In this document: positions 1 through 7,551 of the stretch, one piece after another
Layout of the letters: every line of letters starts with the position of its first letter
Numbering within the stretch: the first letter of the stretch is position 1
From: CAWULT01 sp963923455
GTDB taxonomy: Bacteria; Acidobacteriota; Vicinamibacteria; Vicinamibacterales; UBA2999
Length of the DNA: 31,918 bases
Reading direction: 5' to 3'
Assembly (NCBI GenBank): GCA_963923455.1
Contig: CAWULT010000047.1
Coordinates: 1 to 31,918, forward strand
Translations under genes and position numbers: made by a program
Notes under the pieces: generated by a model
Seen by the model: only the letters and a program-made list of their open reading frames with translations
Told to the model about the DNA's origin: nothing
Database searches by the model: none

Positions 1-179
1 TCGGCGGCACGCTCCATCGTCTCGCCCAGGCCTCCGCGGGGGCCCAGGTGTCGCTCGCGCCGCTCGGGCGCCTGCTCGGCGAGCCGGGGTTCGGACCGGT
101 GAGCGCCGCGATCATCGCGCTCTGGGAGGGCGGGGCGTTCGGCTTCGGGCTCGCCATCGGGCTCACCCGCCGCCGCTGA
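1..179 (+). CDS. C-terminal end of an unidentified protein
   Basis: An open frame enters from the left edge (codons from position 3) and stops at TGA 177-179, leaving about 58 residues. The tail is rich in Gly, Ala and Leu, contains a hydrophobic stretch (WEGGAFGFGLAIGL) and ends in TRRR, which would suit a last membrane segment with a positively charged cytoplasmic end. Too little is present to name a family. Codon composition matches its neighbours. The stop is followed by about 120 bp of non-coding DNA before yjbQ, so it is probably not co-transcribed with it. Confidence 0.5.
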   Translation, partial: GGTLHRLAQASAGAQVSLAPLGRLLGEPGFGPVSAAIIALWEGGAFGFGLAIGLTRRR

Positions 180-207
180 CGGGGGCCGCCCGGCGCGGAT
201 TTCCCGG

Positions 208-264
208 GAGTCTTCGGCCATCTCACGAACATCTCACCGTCTGCTCACGCGGGCCTGAAGACTC
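208..264. promoter_or_regulatory. Three 11-bp-spaced direct repeats inside an inverted repeat
   Basis: Heptamers ATCTCAC (220-226), ATCTCAC (231-237) and TGCTCAC (242-248) recur at exactly 11-bp spacing, the geometry of PhoB/OmpR-type response-regulator boxes. They are flanked by GAGTCTTC (208-215) and its complement GAAGACTC (257-264). Adjoining GGCC at 216-219 and 252-255 extends this to a 12-bp stem with one bulged base (256). The element lies 39-95 bp upstream of the yjbQ start. That it binds a regulator is inference. Confidence 0.45.
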
Positions 265-302
265 GGCGCGCCCGACCACGGATCCTGCGCCAGGAGGATC
301 CG

Positions 303-821
303 ATGCCCGTGCTGACCCGTACCCATGCCCAGCCCCGCACCCACGCCAGTGCCCGCTCCGATGCCCGCCGACCCTGCGTCCGCCACGAGACCGTCCGGGT
401 GGAGACGCCCGCGCCCACGGCATTCGTCGACCTGACCGACCGGCTGGCGGAACTGGTGGCCGCCGCCCACCTCGACGTGGGGCTCGTGAACGTCCAGACC
501 ACCCACACCACCACGGCCGTGGTCGTGAACGAGCACGAACCCCTGCTGCTGGCCGACTTCGAGGCGCAGCTCCGCCGGCTGGTGCCGGCGGAGGCGCGAT
601 ACGCGCACGACGATCTGTCGCGCCGCCGCGACGTGCCGCCGTGGGAGCCGCTGAACGGCCATGCCCACTGCCGTGCCCTGCTGCTGCCGGCCTCGGCCTC
701 CCTCAACGTCGTCGACGGCCGGCTGGCGCTCGGCCGCTGGCAGCGCGTGTTCCTGGTGGAACTCGATGGACCGCGCGTCCGCTCGGTGTCGGTGACGCTG
801 CTCGGGGAGGCCGCGCAGTGA
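303..821 (+). CDS. yjbQ: YjbQ/UPF0047 family protein (secondary thiamine-phosphate synthase-like)
   Basis: Encodes 172 residues of the YjbQ (UPF0047) family, small cytoplasmic proteins; E. coli YjbQ has weak thiamine-phosphate synthase activity in some assays, but the physiological role is unsettled. Family hallmarks are visible: TTHTTTAVVVNE near residues 66-77, NGHAH at 118-122 with the conserved histidines, and DGRLALGRWQ followed by ELDGPR near the end. The ATG at 303 follows a strong AGGAGG Shine-Dalgarno sequence at the right spacing, so I keep it. This leaves an N-terminal extension of about 30 residues compared with typical members of about 135-140. The stop overlaps the next start (GTGA at 818-821), so the radical SAM gene is translationally coupled to it. 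Confidence 0.88.
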   Translation: MPVLTRTHAQPRTHASARSDARRPCVRHETVRVETPAPTAFVDLTDRLAELVAAAHLDVGLVNVQTTHTTTAVVVNEHEPLLLADFEAQLRRLVPAEARYAHDDLSRRRDVPPWEPLNGHAHCRALLLPASASLNVVDGRLALGRWQRVFLVELDGPRVRSVSVTLLGEAAQ

Positions 822-2278
822 AGGTCACCATGATCCTGCCGGCGCTCACCGAGGCGACCAGCCCGTTCTGGCGGCCCGTCAAGTACTCGCTCTTCCCGCC
901 GCTGGGCCTGGCGACGCTGGCCGGCTACCTGGACCCGGACGATGAGGTCGAGATTCGCGACGAGCACGTGGAGCCGCTGCGACTCGACGACCGCCCGGAC
1001 CTCGTCGTCATCCAGGTCTACATCACATCGGCGAGGCGCGCGTACCGGATCGCGGACGACTATCGCCGCCGCGGCGTATACGTGGTGCTCGGCGGCCTGC
1101 ACGTGACGTCGCTGCCGGAGGAGGCGGCGGCCCACGCCGACACGATCGTCCTTGGCCCCGGAGAGGACACGTGGCCCCGGTTCCTGGAGGACTTCCGTCA
1201 GCGGCGCGCCCAGCCCGTGTACCGGTCGACGGTCCGCACGCTGGACGGCCTGCCGCCGGTCCGGCGTGACCTGATCAAGCGGCACCTCTACCTGGTGCCG
1301 AACTCGATCGTCGTGTCGCGCGGCTGCCCGCACGTGTGCGACTTCTGCTACAAGGACGCCTTCTTCGAGGGCGGCCGCGGCTTCTACACGCAGTCCGTCG
1401 ACGCCGCGCTGGCGGAGATCGACCGTCTGCCCGGCCGCCATCTCTACTTCCTCGACGATCACCTGTTCGGCAACCGGCGCTTCGCGGCCGCGCTCTTCGA
1501 CGGCATGCGCGGCATGGGTCGCCTGTGGCAGGCGGCCGGCACGGTGAACGCGGTGCTGGCGCCGGACCTGCTCGAGCGCGCGGTCGAGTCCGGCCTGCGA
1601 AGCCTGTTCGTCGGCTTCGAAACGCTGAACCCGGTCAACCTGCTCGAGCAGCACAAGCACCAGAACCTGCGGCGCGACTATGCCGCGGCGATCCGCCGGC
1701 TCCACGACCTCGGCGTCATGATCAACGGCAGCTTCGTCTTCGGCATGGACGGCGACGAGGGCTCGGTGTTCGAGCGCACGGTCGACTGGGCCATCGAGCA
1801 CGGCATCGAGACGGCGACCTTCCACATCCTCACGCCCTATCCCGGCACGGCGCTCCATCGGCGCATGGCGGCGCAGCGCCGCATCCGCACCGACGACTGG
1901 GACCTGTACGACACCCGGCACGCCGTGTTCACCCCCGCGCGGATGTCGCCCGACGCGCTCGAGCACGGCTACCACTGGGCGTACCAGGAGTTCTACCGCT
2001 GGGGGTCGATCGCGCGCGGCGCCGCGGCCCACGACGACGCCGTGGCGGGACTTCGCCACTTCGCCTACGCGGCCGGCTGGAAGAAGTTCGAGCCGCTGTG
2101 GGACGTCGTGATCCAGGCGCGGCAGACCGGCCGCCTGCTGCCCGTGCTGGAATCGATCCTGAGCGGGTTCGGCCGGCACGCCAGCAAACGCCGGCGCCAG
2201 GCGCTCCAGGTTCGTCCGGTCGCGGTGGGGGTGACGGCGGCGCCAGAGGTCACGGGCATCTCGCCAGGATCCCGGTGA
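818..2278 (+). CDS. B12-binding domain radical SAM protein
   Basis: A 486-residue class B radical SAM enzyme. An N-terminal cobalamin-binding-like Rossmann domain covers about residues 1-135 (PPLGLATLAGYL, then GGLHVTSLPEEA and the typical LGPGEDTW). The radical SAM core follows with the cluster motif CPHVCDFC: C170, C174 and C177 (CX3CX2C) for the 4Fe-4S cluster. The C-terminal part (YPGTALHRRM onward) resembles the DUF4070-type extension of this superfamily. The start is GTG at 818, overlapping the yjbQ stop; the frame is open further upstream but that DNA codes for yjbQ. Members methylate or rearrange unactivated carbons in lipids, pigments and antibiotics; the substrate here cannot be read from sequence. 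The last 30 residues are low-complexity and probably disordered. Confidence 0.85.
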   Translation: MKVTMILPALTEATSPFWRPVKYSLFPPLGLATLAGYLDPDDEVEIRDEHVEPLRLDDRPDLVVIQVYITSARRAYRIADDYRRRGVYVVLGGLHVTSLPEEAAAHADTIVLGPGEDTWPRFLEDFRQRRAQPVYRSTVRTLDGLPPVRRDLIKRHLYLVPNSIVVSRGCPHVCDFCYKDAFFEGGRGFYTQSVDAALAEIDRLPGRHLYFLDDHLFGNRRFAAALFDGMRGMGRLWQAAGTVNAVLAPDLLERAVESGLRSLFVGFETLNPVNLLEQHKHQNLRRDYAAAIRRLHDLGVMINGSFVFGMDGDEGSVFERTVDWAIEHGIETATFHILTPYPGTALHRRMAAQRRIRTDDWDLYDTRHAVFTPARMSPDALEHGYHWAYQEFYRWGSIARGAAAHDDAVAGLRHFAYAAGWKKFEPLWDVVIQARQTGRLLPVLESILSGFGRHASKRRRQALQVRPVAVGVTAAPEVTGISPGSR

Positions 2279-2472
2279 GGGGCTGACTCCGATGGCTGTC
2301 GCGGGAGCGTCGACGCGCCGCGCAGGGGAATCCGTGCGGGAGGCACCTGCGGTCGTGTCACGGCCTCGCGCCGAATCACGACCGGAACGCGTTGCCCCCC
2401 AGGGCCGCCGATGCCATCATGAGCGTCCGCACGATCGGGCAAGGAATGGCGGAACAACGAGATGAGGCTTCG

Positions 2473-3015
2473 ATGGAGCCGAAACGCGCACAGCTTCTTC
2501 AGAGACTGAAGGCCCGATTCGAAACGAACATGAACCGGCACGAGGGCGTGCCATGGGAGAAGGTGCTGGCGAGGATCGAGGCGAGCCCCGTCGCGCTCGC
2601 ATCCCTCGGCAAGATGGAGGCATCAGGTGGCGAGCCGGACGTGATTGGCCGGGACGAGGCGGCTGGCACGTATGTCTTCTGTGACTGCGCTGCGGAGAGT
2701 CCCCTCGGGCGCAGGAGTCTGTGCTACGACGGCGACGCGCTGCGTTCGCGGAAGGAGAACAGGCCAGAGGGCAACGTCGTCGACATGGTCGCGGCCATGG
2801 GCATCGAACTGCTGTCGGAGCGGCAGTACCTGGACCTGCAGCGCCTGGGCGAGTTCGATACGAAGACGTCGAGCTGGGTCCTGACACCCCCTGACGTCCG
2901 TGCCCGTGGCGGCGCGCTCTTCTGTGATCGGCGGTATGGCAGGGTCTTCGTCTATCACAATGGCGCGCAGTCGTACTACGCGGCACGAGGCTTCCGTGGG
3001 CTGCTTCGCGTGTGA
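2473..3015 (+). CDS. DUF4256 domain-containing protein
   Basis: A 180-residue soluble protein matching the DUF4256 family along its whole length: LKARFETNMNRHEG near the N-terminus, GGEPDVIG, then CAAESPLGRRSLCYD, AMGIELLSE, LGEFDTKTSSW, GGALFCDRRYG and the terminal YHNGAQSYYAARGFRG. No function has been established for the family. I chose ATG 2473 because GAGG lies 5 nt upstream and the protein then starts just before the conserved domain. ATG 2446 or 2392 in the same frame are possible but have badly placed or no ribosome sites. It stands alone, convergent with the secreted protein downstream. Confidence 0.85.
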   Translation: MEPKRAQLLQRLKARFETNMNRHEGVPWEKVLARIEASPVALASLGKMEASGGEPDVIGRDEAAGTYVFCDCAAESPLGRRSLCYDGDALRSRKENRPEGNVVDMVAAMGIELLSERQYLDLQRLGEFDTKTSSWVLTPPDVRARGGALFCDRRYGRVFVYHNGAQSYYAARGFRGLLRV

Positions 3016-3052
3016 GCGCCGGGCTGGCATCCCTGGTCGCCAGGCCCGGTGC
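3016..3052. terminator. Hairpin between convergent genes
   Basis: GCGCCGGGC plus TGGC (3016-3028) pairs with GCCA, a bulged G, then GCCCGGTGC (3039-3052), giving a stem of about 13 bp with one G-T pair and a 10-nt loop. It starts directly after the DUF4256 stop and lies just before the stop of the opposing gene. There is no clear T-run, so intrinsic termination is likely but not certain. Confidence 0.5.
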
Positions 3053-3070
3053 CCTCCGTGTCGCCCACTT

Positions 3071-3913
3071 CTACTTCCCGCGGGACCGGATCATCCGCTC
3101 GTACGACTTCTCGTTCTCCAGGCAGAACTCGTCGACCAGCTCGGTGTCGGGCTCGATGAGCTGCGTCAGGTTGACCGTGAACGGCCGCGTGTAGGTCTTC
3201 GGGTCGTCGATCGTCAGCTCGATGTTGAGCGTGCCGAAGTTCGGACGGGTGAACCGTTCGATCATCTTGCCCGCGTCGCTGATCGGGCTGCCGCCCGTGT
3301 CGATCCACAGGCCGTCGCGGAAGCCGCGCGTCTCGACGACCAGTGTGTCGCCTTCCCAATGGCCCACCGAGTAGCCGTTCCACGTCGGGTTCATGTCCTG
3401 CGGGAACGGCCGGCCGTCGATGAAGATCTGCCGGTACATCGCGTTCACCTCGTAGAGGAGCGCGATGTGCTTCGGCGAGTGGATGGCCTTGGTCAGGTGC
3501 GGCAGCGTCCACGCGCGCGGCGGGTTGTCGGGCAGGCACCGGACGTGGGGGTCGTCGCGGCTGTCGTCGGCCCGGCGCTGCTTGACGAGCTCGGCAGCCC
3601 AGGGCTGGTAGGGGAGCTGGCCACCGGGCAGGTTCCTGCCCAGGTTGCCGCCCAGCGGGGAGCCGCCGATCTCGGCGCCACACTCGACGAATGCGCCGCT
3701 GCCGGGCACGCACCGGTTCGGGTTGGCAGCGTGCCAGAGGCCGGAGAGGTCCGGCTTGCCGTCGGGCAGCCGCGGCGTCGGGGCGGCCATGTTCGGGGTG
3801 CCGTTCGGGTTCCGCGGCAGGCCCTCGGTCGGGTACTTCAACCACTGGCCGGCACCGATGGCCGGGACGCTGATCACAGCCATCAGGACGAAACCGAGCA
3901 CGCCACGCCGCAT
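3071..3913 (-). CDS. Secreted protein of unknown function (acidobacterial family, copy 1)
   Basis: A 280-residue exported protein. The ATG at 3913 is preceded by GGAGG at 7 nt spacing, and the N-terminus (MRRGVLGFVLMAVISVPAIG) is a classic Sec signal peptide, so I prefer it to the longer open frame. The mature part contains PDGKPDLSGLWHAANP, CLPDNPPRAWTLP, WNGYSVGHWEGDTLVVETRG and DDPKTYTRPFTVN. The same ordered motifs occur in the gene at 17466-18314, so the two are paralogues (GxSVGxWxGDTLVV and DPKTYTxP are shared). I know this type from acidobacterial genomes only as hypothetical proteins; no enzymatic residues stand out. It is divergent from the MBL/DUF1592 operon and shares its upstream region. 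Confidence 0.8.
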   Translation of the reverse strand: MRRGVLGFVLMAVISVPAIGAGQWLKYPTEGLPRNPNGTPNMAAPTPRLPDGKPDLSGLWHAANPNRCVPGSGAFVECGAEIGGSPLGGNLGRNLPGGQLPYQPWAAELVKQRRADDSRDDPHVRCLPDNPPRAWTLPHLTKAIHSPKHIALLYEVNAMYRQIFIDGRPFPQDMNPTWNGYSVGHWEGDTLVVETRGFRDGLWIDTGGSPISDAGKMIERFTRPNFGTLNIELTIDDPKTYTRPFTVNLTQLIEPDTELVDEFCLENEKSYERMIRSRGK

Positions 3914-3957
3914 CGAGGCCCTCCGTCGAACCGCCCGCCGGGGCGGAGAATGGGCGC

Positions 3958-4064
3958 ATCTTACCGCCACTGACGGTCGGGATGACACCCCCAGCAGGCC
4001 GGGTCTGGCGGTGGCGCCCCGACCGGATCTGGGGATGGACTGGCGTCGGCGCCACGCCTACAAT
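3958..4064. promoter_or_regulatory. Divergent promoter region with two -10-like hexamers
   Basis: Between the divergent starts at 3913 (minus) and 4080 (plus) there is TAAGAT on the minus strand (3963-3958), about 44 nt before the secreted-protein ATG. On the plus strand TACAAT (4059-4064) lies 15 nt before the MBL GTG. Both resemble sigma70 -10 boxes; convincing -35 boxes are not evident. Assignment is by hexamer similarity and position only. Confidence 0.4.
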
Positions 4065-4079
4065 TACTGTCCACGCGTG

Positions 4080-5015
4080 GTGGACCACGTTCGTCACACC
4101 CGGCGCCAGATACTGACGTTCGCGCTCGGCGGAGCCGCCGGGCTCGCTCTGGGTGTGCCCGGCCGCCTGCTCGCGCAGGCCCGTGCCGGGGCCGGGCCCG
4201 CCGCCGTGCAGCGCCTCACCGACACGGTGTTCGTCATCACGGTGCCCGGCGAGGCCAACGCCGTCGCGTACACGACCGCCGACGGGGTGGTGCTCATCGA
4301 CGGTGCATCCGCCGCCGGTTCCGACGCGCTCCTCCAGGCCGTGGCCGCGCTCCCGGGCGGCCGCCCCGTCACCACCCTGTTCAACACGCACTGGCACCCC
4401 GAGCAGACCGGCTCCAACGAGCGCCTCGGGAAGGCCGGCGCGACGATCGTCGCGCAGGAGAACACGCGCCTGTGGCTGACGACCGACGTCACGTGGCCCT
4501 GGAACGGACGGCGGTTCACGCGCCTCCCGAAGGTGGCGCAGCCGAACAAGGCGTTCTTCTCCGCCGGCACCCTGGGCGCCGGCCTCCGCTACGGCCACAT
4601 ACCCGACGCCGCGCACACGGACGGTGACCTCTACGTGCACTTTCCCGAACAGAACGTGCTCGTCGCAGGCGACGTGGTGTCGGGCGAGGGCTGGCCGGTC
4701 GTCGACTACATCACCGGCGGGTGGATCGGTGGCATCGTCGGTGGCATCGAGCGACTGCTGGCGCTCACCGATGCGCAGACGCGCATCGTGCCGGGGCGGG
4801 GCCCCGTACTCAGCCAGGCGGACCTCAAGGCGCAGTACGAGATGTACGCGACGGTCTACGTCCGGCTCACCGAGCTGCTGAACAAGGGCCGCGGGCCCGG
4901 CGAGGCGGTCGCGGCCCGGCCCACCAAGGAGTTCGACGCACGGATGGGGAACCCGGACGAGTTCGTACGGCGGGCGTTCGAGAGCTTGTGGGGCTACCTG
5001 TCCCCGGACGCGTAG
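4080..5015 (+). CDS. Tat-exported MBL-fold protein with altered second metal site
   Basis: A 311-residue metallo-beta-lactamase fold protein. The N-terminus carries a Tat-like signal (HTRRQILTFALGGAAGLALG, twin Arg at 8-9). The metal motif is HWHPEQ: H104 and H106 are kept, but the usual Asp-His pair is E108-Q109. H179 (AAHTDGD) and D198 (AGDVV) are present, while the late His of PGHGP is Arg (R240 in PGRGP). The first metal site looks intact and the second lacks usual ligands. I place the start at GTG 4080 (GTG 4077 is equivalent) because a TACAAT -10 box sits 15 nt upstream; ATG 4035 would lie upstream of that box. It is the first gene of the operon with DUF1592, DUF1552 and ankyrin genes (21-bp gap to the next). 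Substrate unknown. Confidence 0.82.
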   Translation: MDHVRHTRRQILTFALGGAAGLALGVPGRLLAQARAGAGPAAVQRLTDTVFVITVPGEANAVAYTTADGVVLIDGASAAGSDALLQAVAALPGGRPVTTLFNTHWHPEQTGSNERLGKAGATIVAQENTRLWLTTDVTWPWNGRRFTRLPKVAQPNKAFFSAGTLGAGLRYGHIPDAAHTDGDLYVHFPEQNVLVAGDVVSGEGWPVVDYITGGWIGGIVGGIERLLALTDAQTRIVPGRGPVLSQADLKAQYEMYATVYVRLTELLNKGRGPGEAVAARPTKEFDARMGNPDEFVRRAFESLWGYLSPDA

Positions 5016-5036
5016 AGAAGGACGAGGAGAGACGCG

Positions 5037-7517
5037 GTGCACGAACGGCATGTTGAGGCGAGGCGGGCGATGAGGCGTACGGGCCGCCACGCGGCCGCGG
5101 TGCTGTCGCTGGCCGGGCTGCTCGTCGTCGGGCTGCCGAGCACGTTCTCGGCGGCCCAGTCCGCGCCGCCGGCCCCGGCCGTGGCCGAGGCGCACCTGGC
5201 CACGATCAAGCAGTACTGCGTCACGTGTCACAACGACCGCGTCAAGGTAGGGGGCCTGAGCCTCGACGGCCTGACCGCGGACGGCATTGCCGCGCGCGCG
5301 GACATGTTCGAGAAGGCCGTGCGGAAGCTGCGCGGGCGGGTGATGCCGCCGCCCAACGCGCCGCATCCGGCGCCGGCCGCGGTCGACGCGCTCATCGCGT
5401 GGCTCGAAACGTCACTCGATCGCGCGGCCAGCCCGTCGTACCTGCGCGACCAGGTGGCCTTGCACCGCCTGAACCGCAAGGAGTACGCGAACGCCGTGCG
5501 CGACCTGCTGGCGGTGGAGATCGACACGACCGGGCTCCTCCCGGCCGACGACGTCGCCGACGGCTTCGACAACATCGCGACGGCGCTCCAGGTGTCGCCG
5601 TCGTTCATCGAGCAGTACGTCATCGCCGCCCGCGCGGTGGCCGTCAAGGCCGTGGGCCGTGCCGACGCGCGGCCGGGCGGCTGGACCTTCCGCGCCGCCC
5701 CGGGCACGCAGCTGACGCACGTGCCGGGCCTGCCGCTCGGCACCCGCGGCGGCATCCTCGGGAAGGTCGACCTGCCATCCGATGGCGAGTACTCCGTCGA
5801 CGTCGCCGACATGGCCACCAACATCTGGGGCAGCGGCATGGAGTTCGAGAACCCGCTGGTGGTCACGCTCGACGGCAAGGTCGTGTACGAGACGGTCATC
5901 GGCGGCGAGGAGGACATGAAGCAGTACGATCAGGTCCTCGACGGCGCGCTCGACCGCGTCAACGCGCGGCTGAAGAACATCCGTTTCTTCGCGACCGCGG
6001 GCCCGCACCGGATCGGCGTGGCGTTCCGGCGCCGGACGTTCGCCGAGTCGGACGACCAGCTGCAGCAGTTCGCGCCGGGCGGGGGCCAGGATCGGCAGTA
6101 CCGCGTCAGCTCGTTCCAGCTGCAGGGACCGTTCAACCCCAAGGGGCTCGCGACGACACCGAGCCGCCAGCGCATTTTCGCGTGCCGGCCGCCGGCCGGT
6201 GCCGCGCGCGAGGCGCAGGCGGCCTGCGCCCGGCAGGTCGTGTCGTCGCTCGCGCGGCGGGCCTATCGGAGGCCCGTGACCGCCGAGGACGTCGGCGAGC
6301 TGATGCGCTACTACGATGACGCGTCGAAGGCGGGCGGCTTCGAGGAAGGCGTCCGCAGCGCGCTGACCGGCATGCTGGCGAGCCCGTTCTTCCTCTATCG
6401 CGGCGAGCGGGTTCCGGCCGGCGCCAGGCCCGGCGACCCCTACGCGATCACCGACCTCGAGCTCGCGTCGAAGCTGTCGTTCTTCCTCTGGAACTCGATT
6501 CCCGACGACGAGCTGCTGCGGCTCGGGGCGGTGGGGCGCCTGAGCGACCCCGCCGTGCTGGATCGGCAGGTGCGCCGGATGCTGGCCGACCCGCGGTCGA
6601 TGACGCTCGCCAGCAATTTCGTCCCACAGTGGCTCGACATGAAGCGGCTCGACGAGATCGTGCCGGACTCGGCCGTGCTGCCCTACGCCAGCGGGCGGTC
6701 CGATCCGCGCGACGACTTCCGCACGGAGCTGACGCTCTTCGCCGACAGCATCTTCCGCGAGGACCGGAGCGTCGTGGACCTGCTGCGGGCCCGGCACACG
6801 TATCTGAACGAGCGCCTGGCGCTGCACTACGGCATCAGCGACGTGAAGGGCGACCGCTTCCGCCGCGTCGACCTGGCGCAGTCGGCCCGCTGGGGCCTGC
6901 TGGGCAAGGGCGGTGTGCTGATGGCGGCCGCCTACCCGAACCGGACGTCGCCGGTGCTGCGGGGGGCGTTCATCCTGCGGCACATCCAGGGCGTCCCGCC
7001 GGCGCTGCCTCCGCCGAACGTGCCGACGCTCGACGAGAAGGACATCGGCACCACGAAGGCGCTGACGGTTCGGGAGATGATGGCCAAGCACCGGGCCAAC
7101 CCGACCTGCGCGGCGTGTCACGCGGTGATGGATCCGCTGGGGCTGGCGCTGGAGAATTTCGACGCCGCCGGCCGGTGGCGCGACCGGGATCGCTTTGCGG
7201 GCGCTGCGATCGACGCGTCCGGGACGCTCCCCGACGGCACGCCGATCAAGGGGCCGGACGACCTGCGGAACGCACTCCTGCGCCACCCCGAGCAGTTCGC
7301 GCAGACCTTCACCGAGGGCTTGTTGACCTATGCGACCGGGCGTAGCCTGGAGTACCGGGACATGCCCACCGTGCGGCGCGTCCTGCGGGACGCCGCCGGC
7401 AGCGACTACCGCTTCTCGGCCATCGTGCAGGGCATCGTCCGGAGCGAGCAGTTCAGGATGCGGCGGGCGCCGCAGCGGGCCCCCGGCGGCAACCGCGTGG
7501 TCGCCAGCCACGAGTAG
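5037..7517 (+). CDS. DUF1592 domain protein with cytochrome c (PSCyt1-like) domain
   Basis: An 826-residue exported multidomain protein of the type described in Planctomycetes, Verrucomicrobia and Acidobacteria. After a signal peptide (about residues 12-41) comes a heme-binding motif CVTCH (61-65) with a likely axial Met in RVMPPP (about 102). DUF1587 follows (HRLNRKEYANAVRDLL, from about 143), a middle region resembling a carbohydrate-binding fold, then DUF1595 (about 390-460), DUF1592 (about 469-600), DUF1588 (about 610-712, containing a second CAACH at 691-695) and DUF1585 (about 750-815). It is probably a periplasmic c-type cytochrome linked to an unknown oxidation. GTG 5037 follows GAGGAG at good spacing; ATG 5070 is the alternative start. 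It lies between the MBL gene and the DUF1552 gene (34-bp gap), the standard family partner. Confidence 0.9.
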   Translation: MHERHVEARRAMRRTGRHAAAVLSLAGLLVVGLPSTFSAAQSAPPAPAVAEAHLATIKQYCVTCHNDRVKVGGLSLDGLTADGIAARADMFEKAVRKLRGRVMPPPNAPHPAPAAVDALIAWLETSLDRAASPSYLRDQVALHRLNRKEYANAVRDLLAVEIDTTGLLPADDVADGFDNIATALQVSPSFIEQYVIAARAVAVKAVGRADARPGGWTFRAAPGTQLTHVPGLPLGTRGGILGKVDLPSDGEYSVDVADMATNIWGSGMEFENPLVVTLDGKVVYETVIGGEEDMKQYDQVLDGALDRVNARLKNIRFFATAGPHRIGVAFRRRTFAESDDQLQQFAPGGGQDRQYRVSSFQLQGPFNPKGLATTPSRQRIFACRPPAGAAREAQAACARQVVSSLARRAYRRPVTAEDVGELMRYYDDASKAGGFEEGVRSALTGMLASPFFLYRGERVPAGARPGDPYAITDLELASKLSFFLWNSIPDDELLRLGAVGRLSDPAVLDRQVRRMLADPRSMTLASNFVPQWLDMKRLDEIVPDSAVLPYASGRSDPRDDFRTELTLFADSIFREDRSVVDLLRARHTYLNERLALHYGISDVKGDRFRRVDLAQSARWGLLGKGGVLMAAAYPNRTSPVLRGAFILRHIQGVPPALPPPNVPTLDEKDIGTTKALTVREMMAKHRANPTCAACHAVMDPLGLALENFDAAGRWRDRDRFAGAAIDASGTLPDGTPIKGPDDLRNALLRHPEQFAQTFTEGLLTYATGRSLEYRDMPTVRRVLRDAAGSDYRFSAIVQGIVRSEQFRMRRAPQRAPGGNRVVASHE

Positions 7518-7551
7518 GGTTTTACCCGGTCACTCTGACGGAGAGACGAAC

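Noticed and set aside
641..817. Upstream extension of the radical SAM frame inside yjbQ
   Set aside because: The translation before GTG 818 is Arg/Pro-rich and overlaps the conserved C-terminal half of YjbQ.
245..2179. Long minus-strand open frame of more than 600 codons opposite yjbQ and the radical SAM gene
   Set aside because: Its translation is Arg/Val/Glu-rich low-complexity sequence without recognisable motifs, and the opposite strand encodes two clear protein families. It is a GC-rich shadow.
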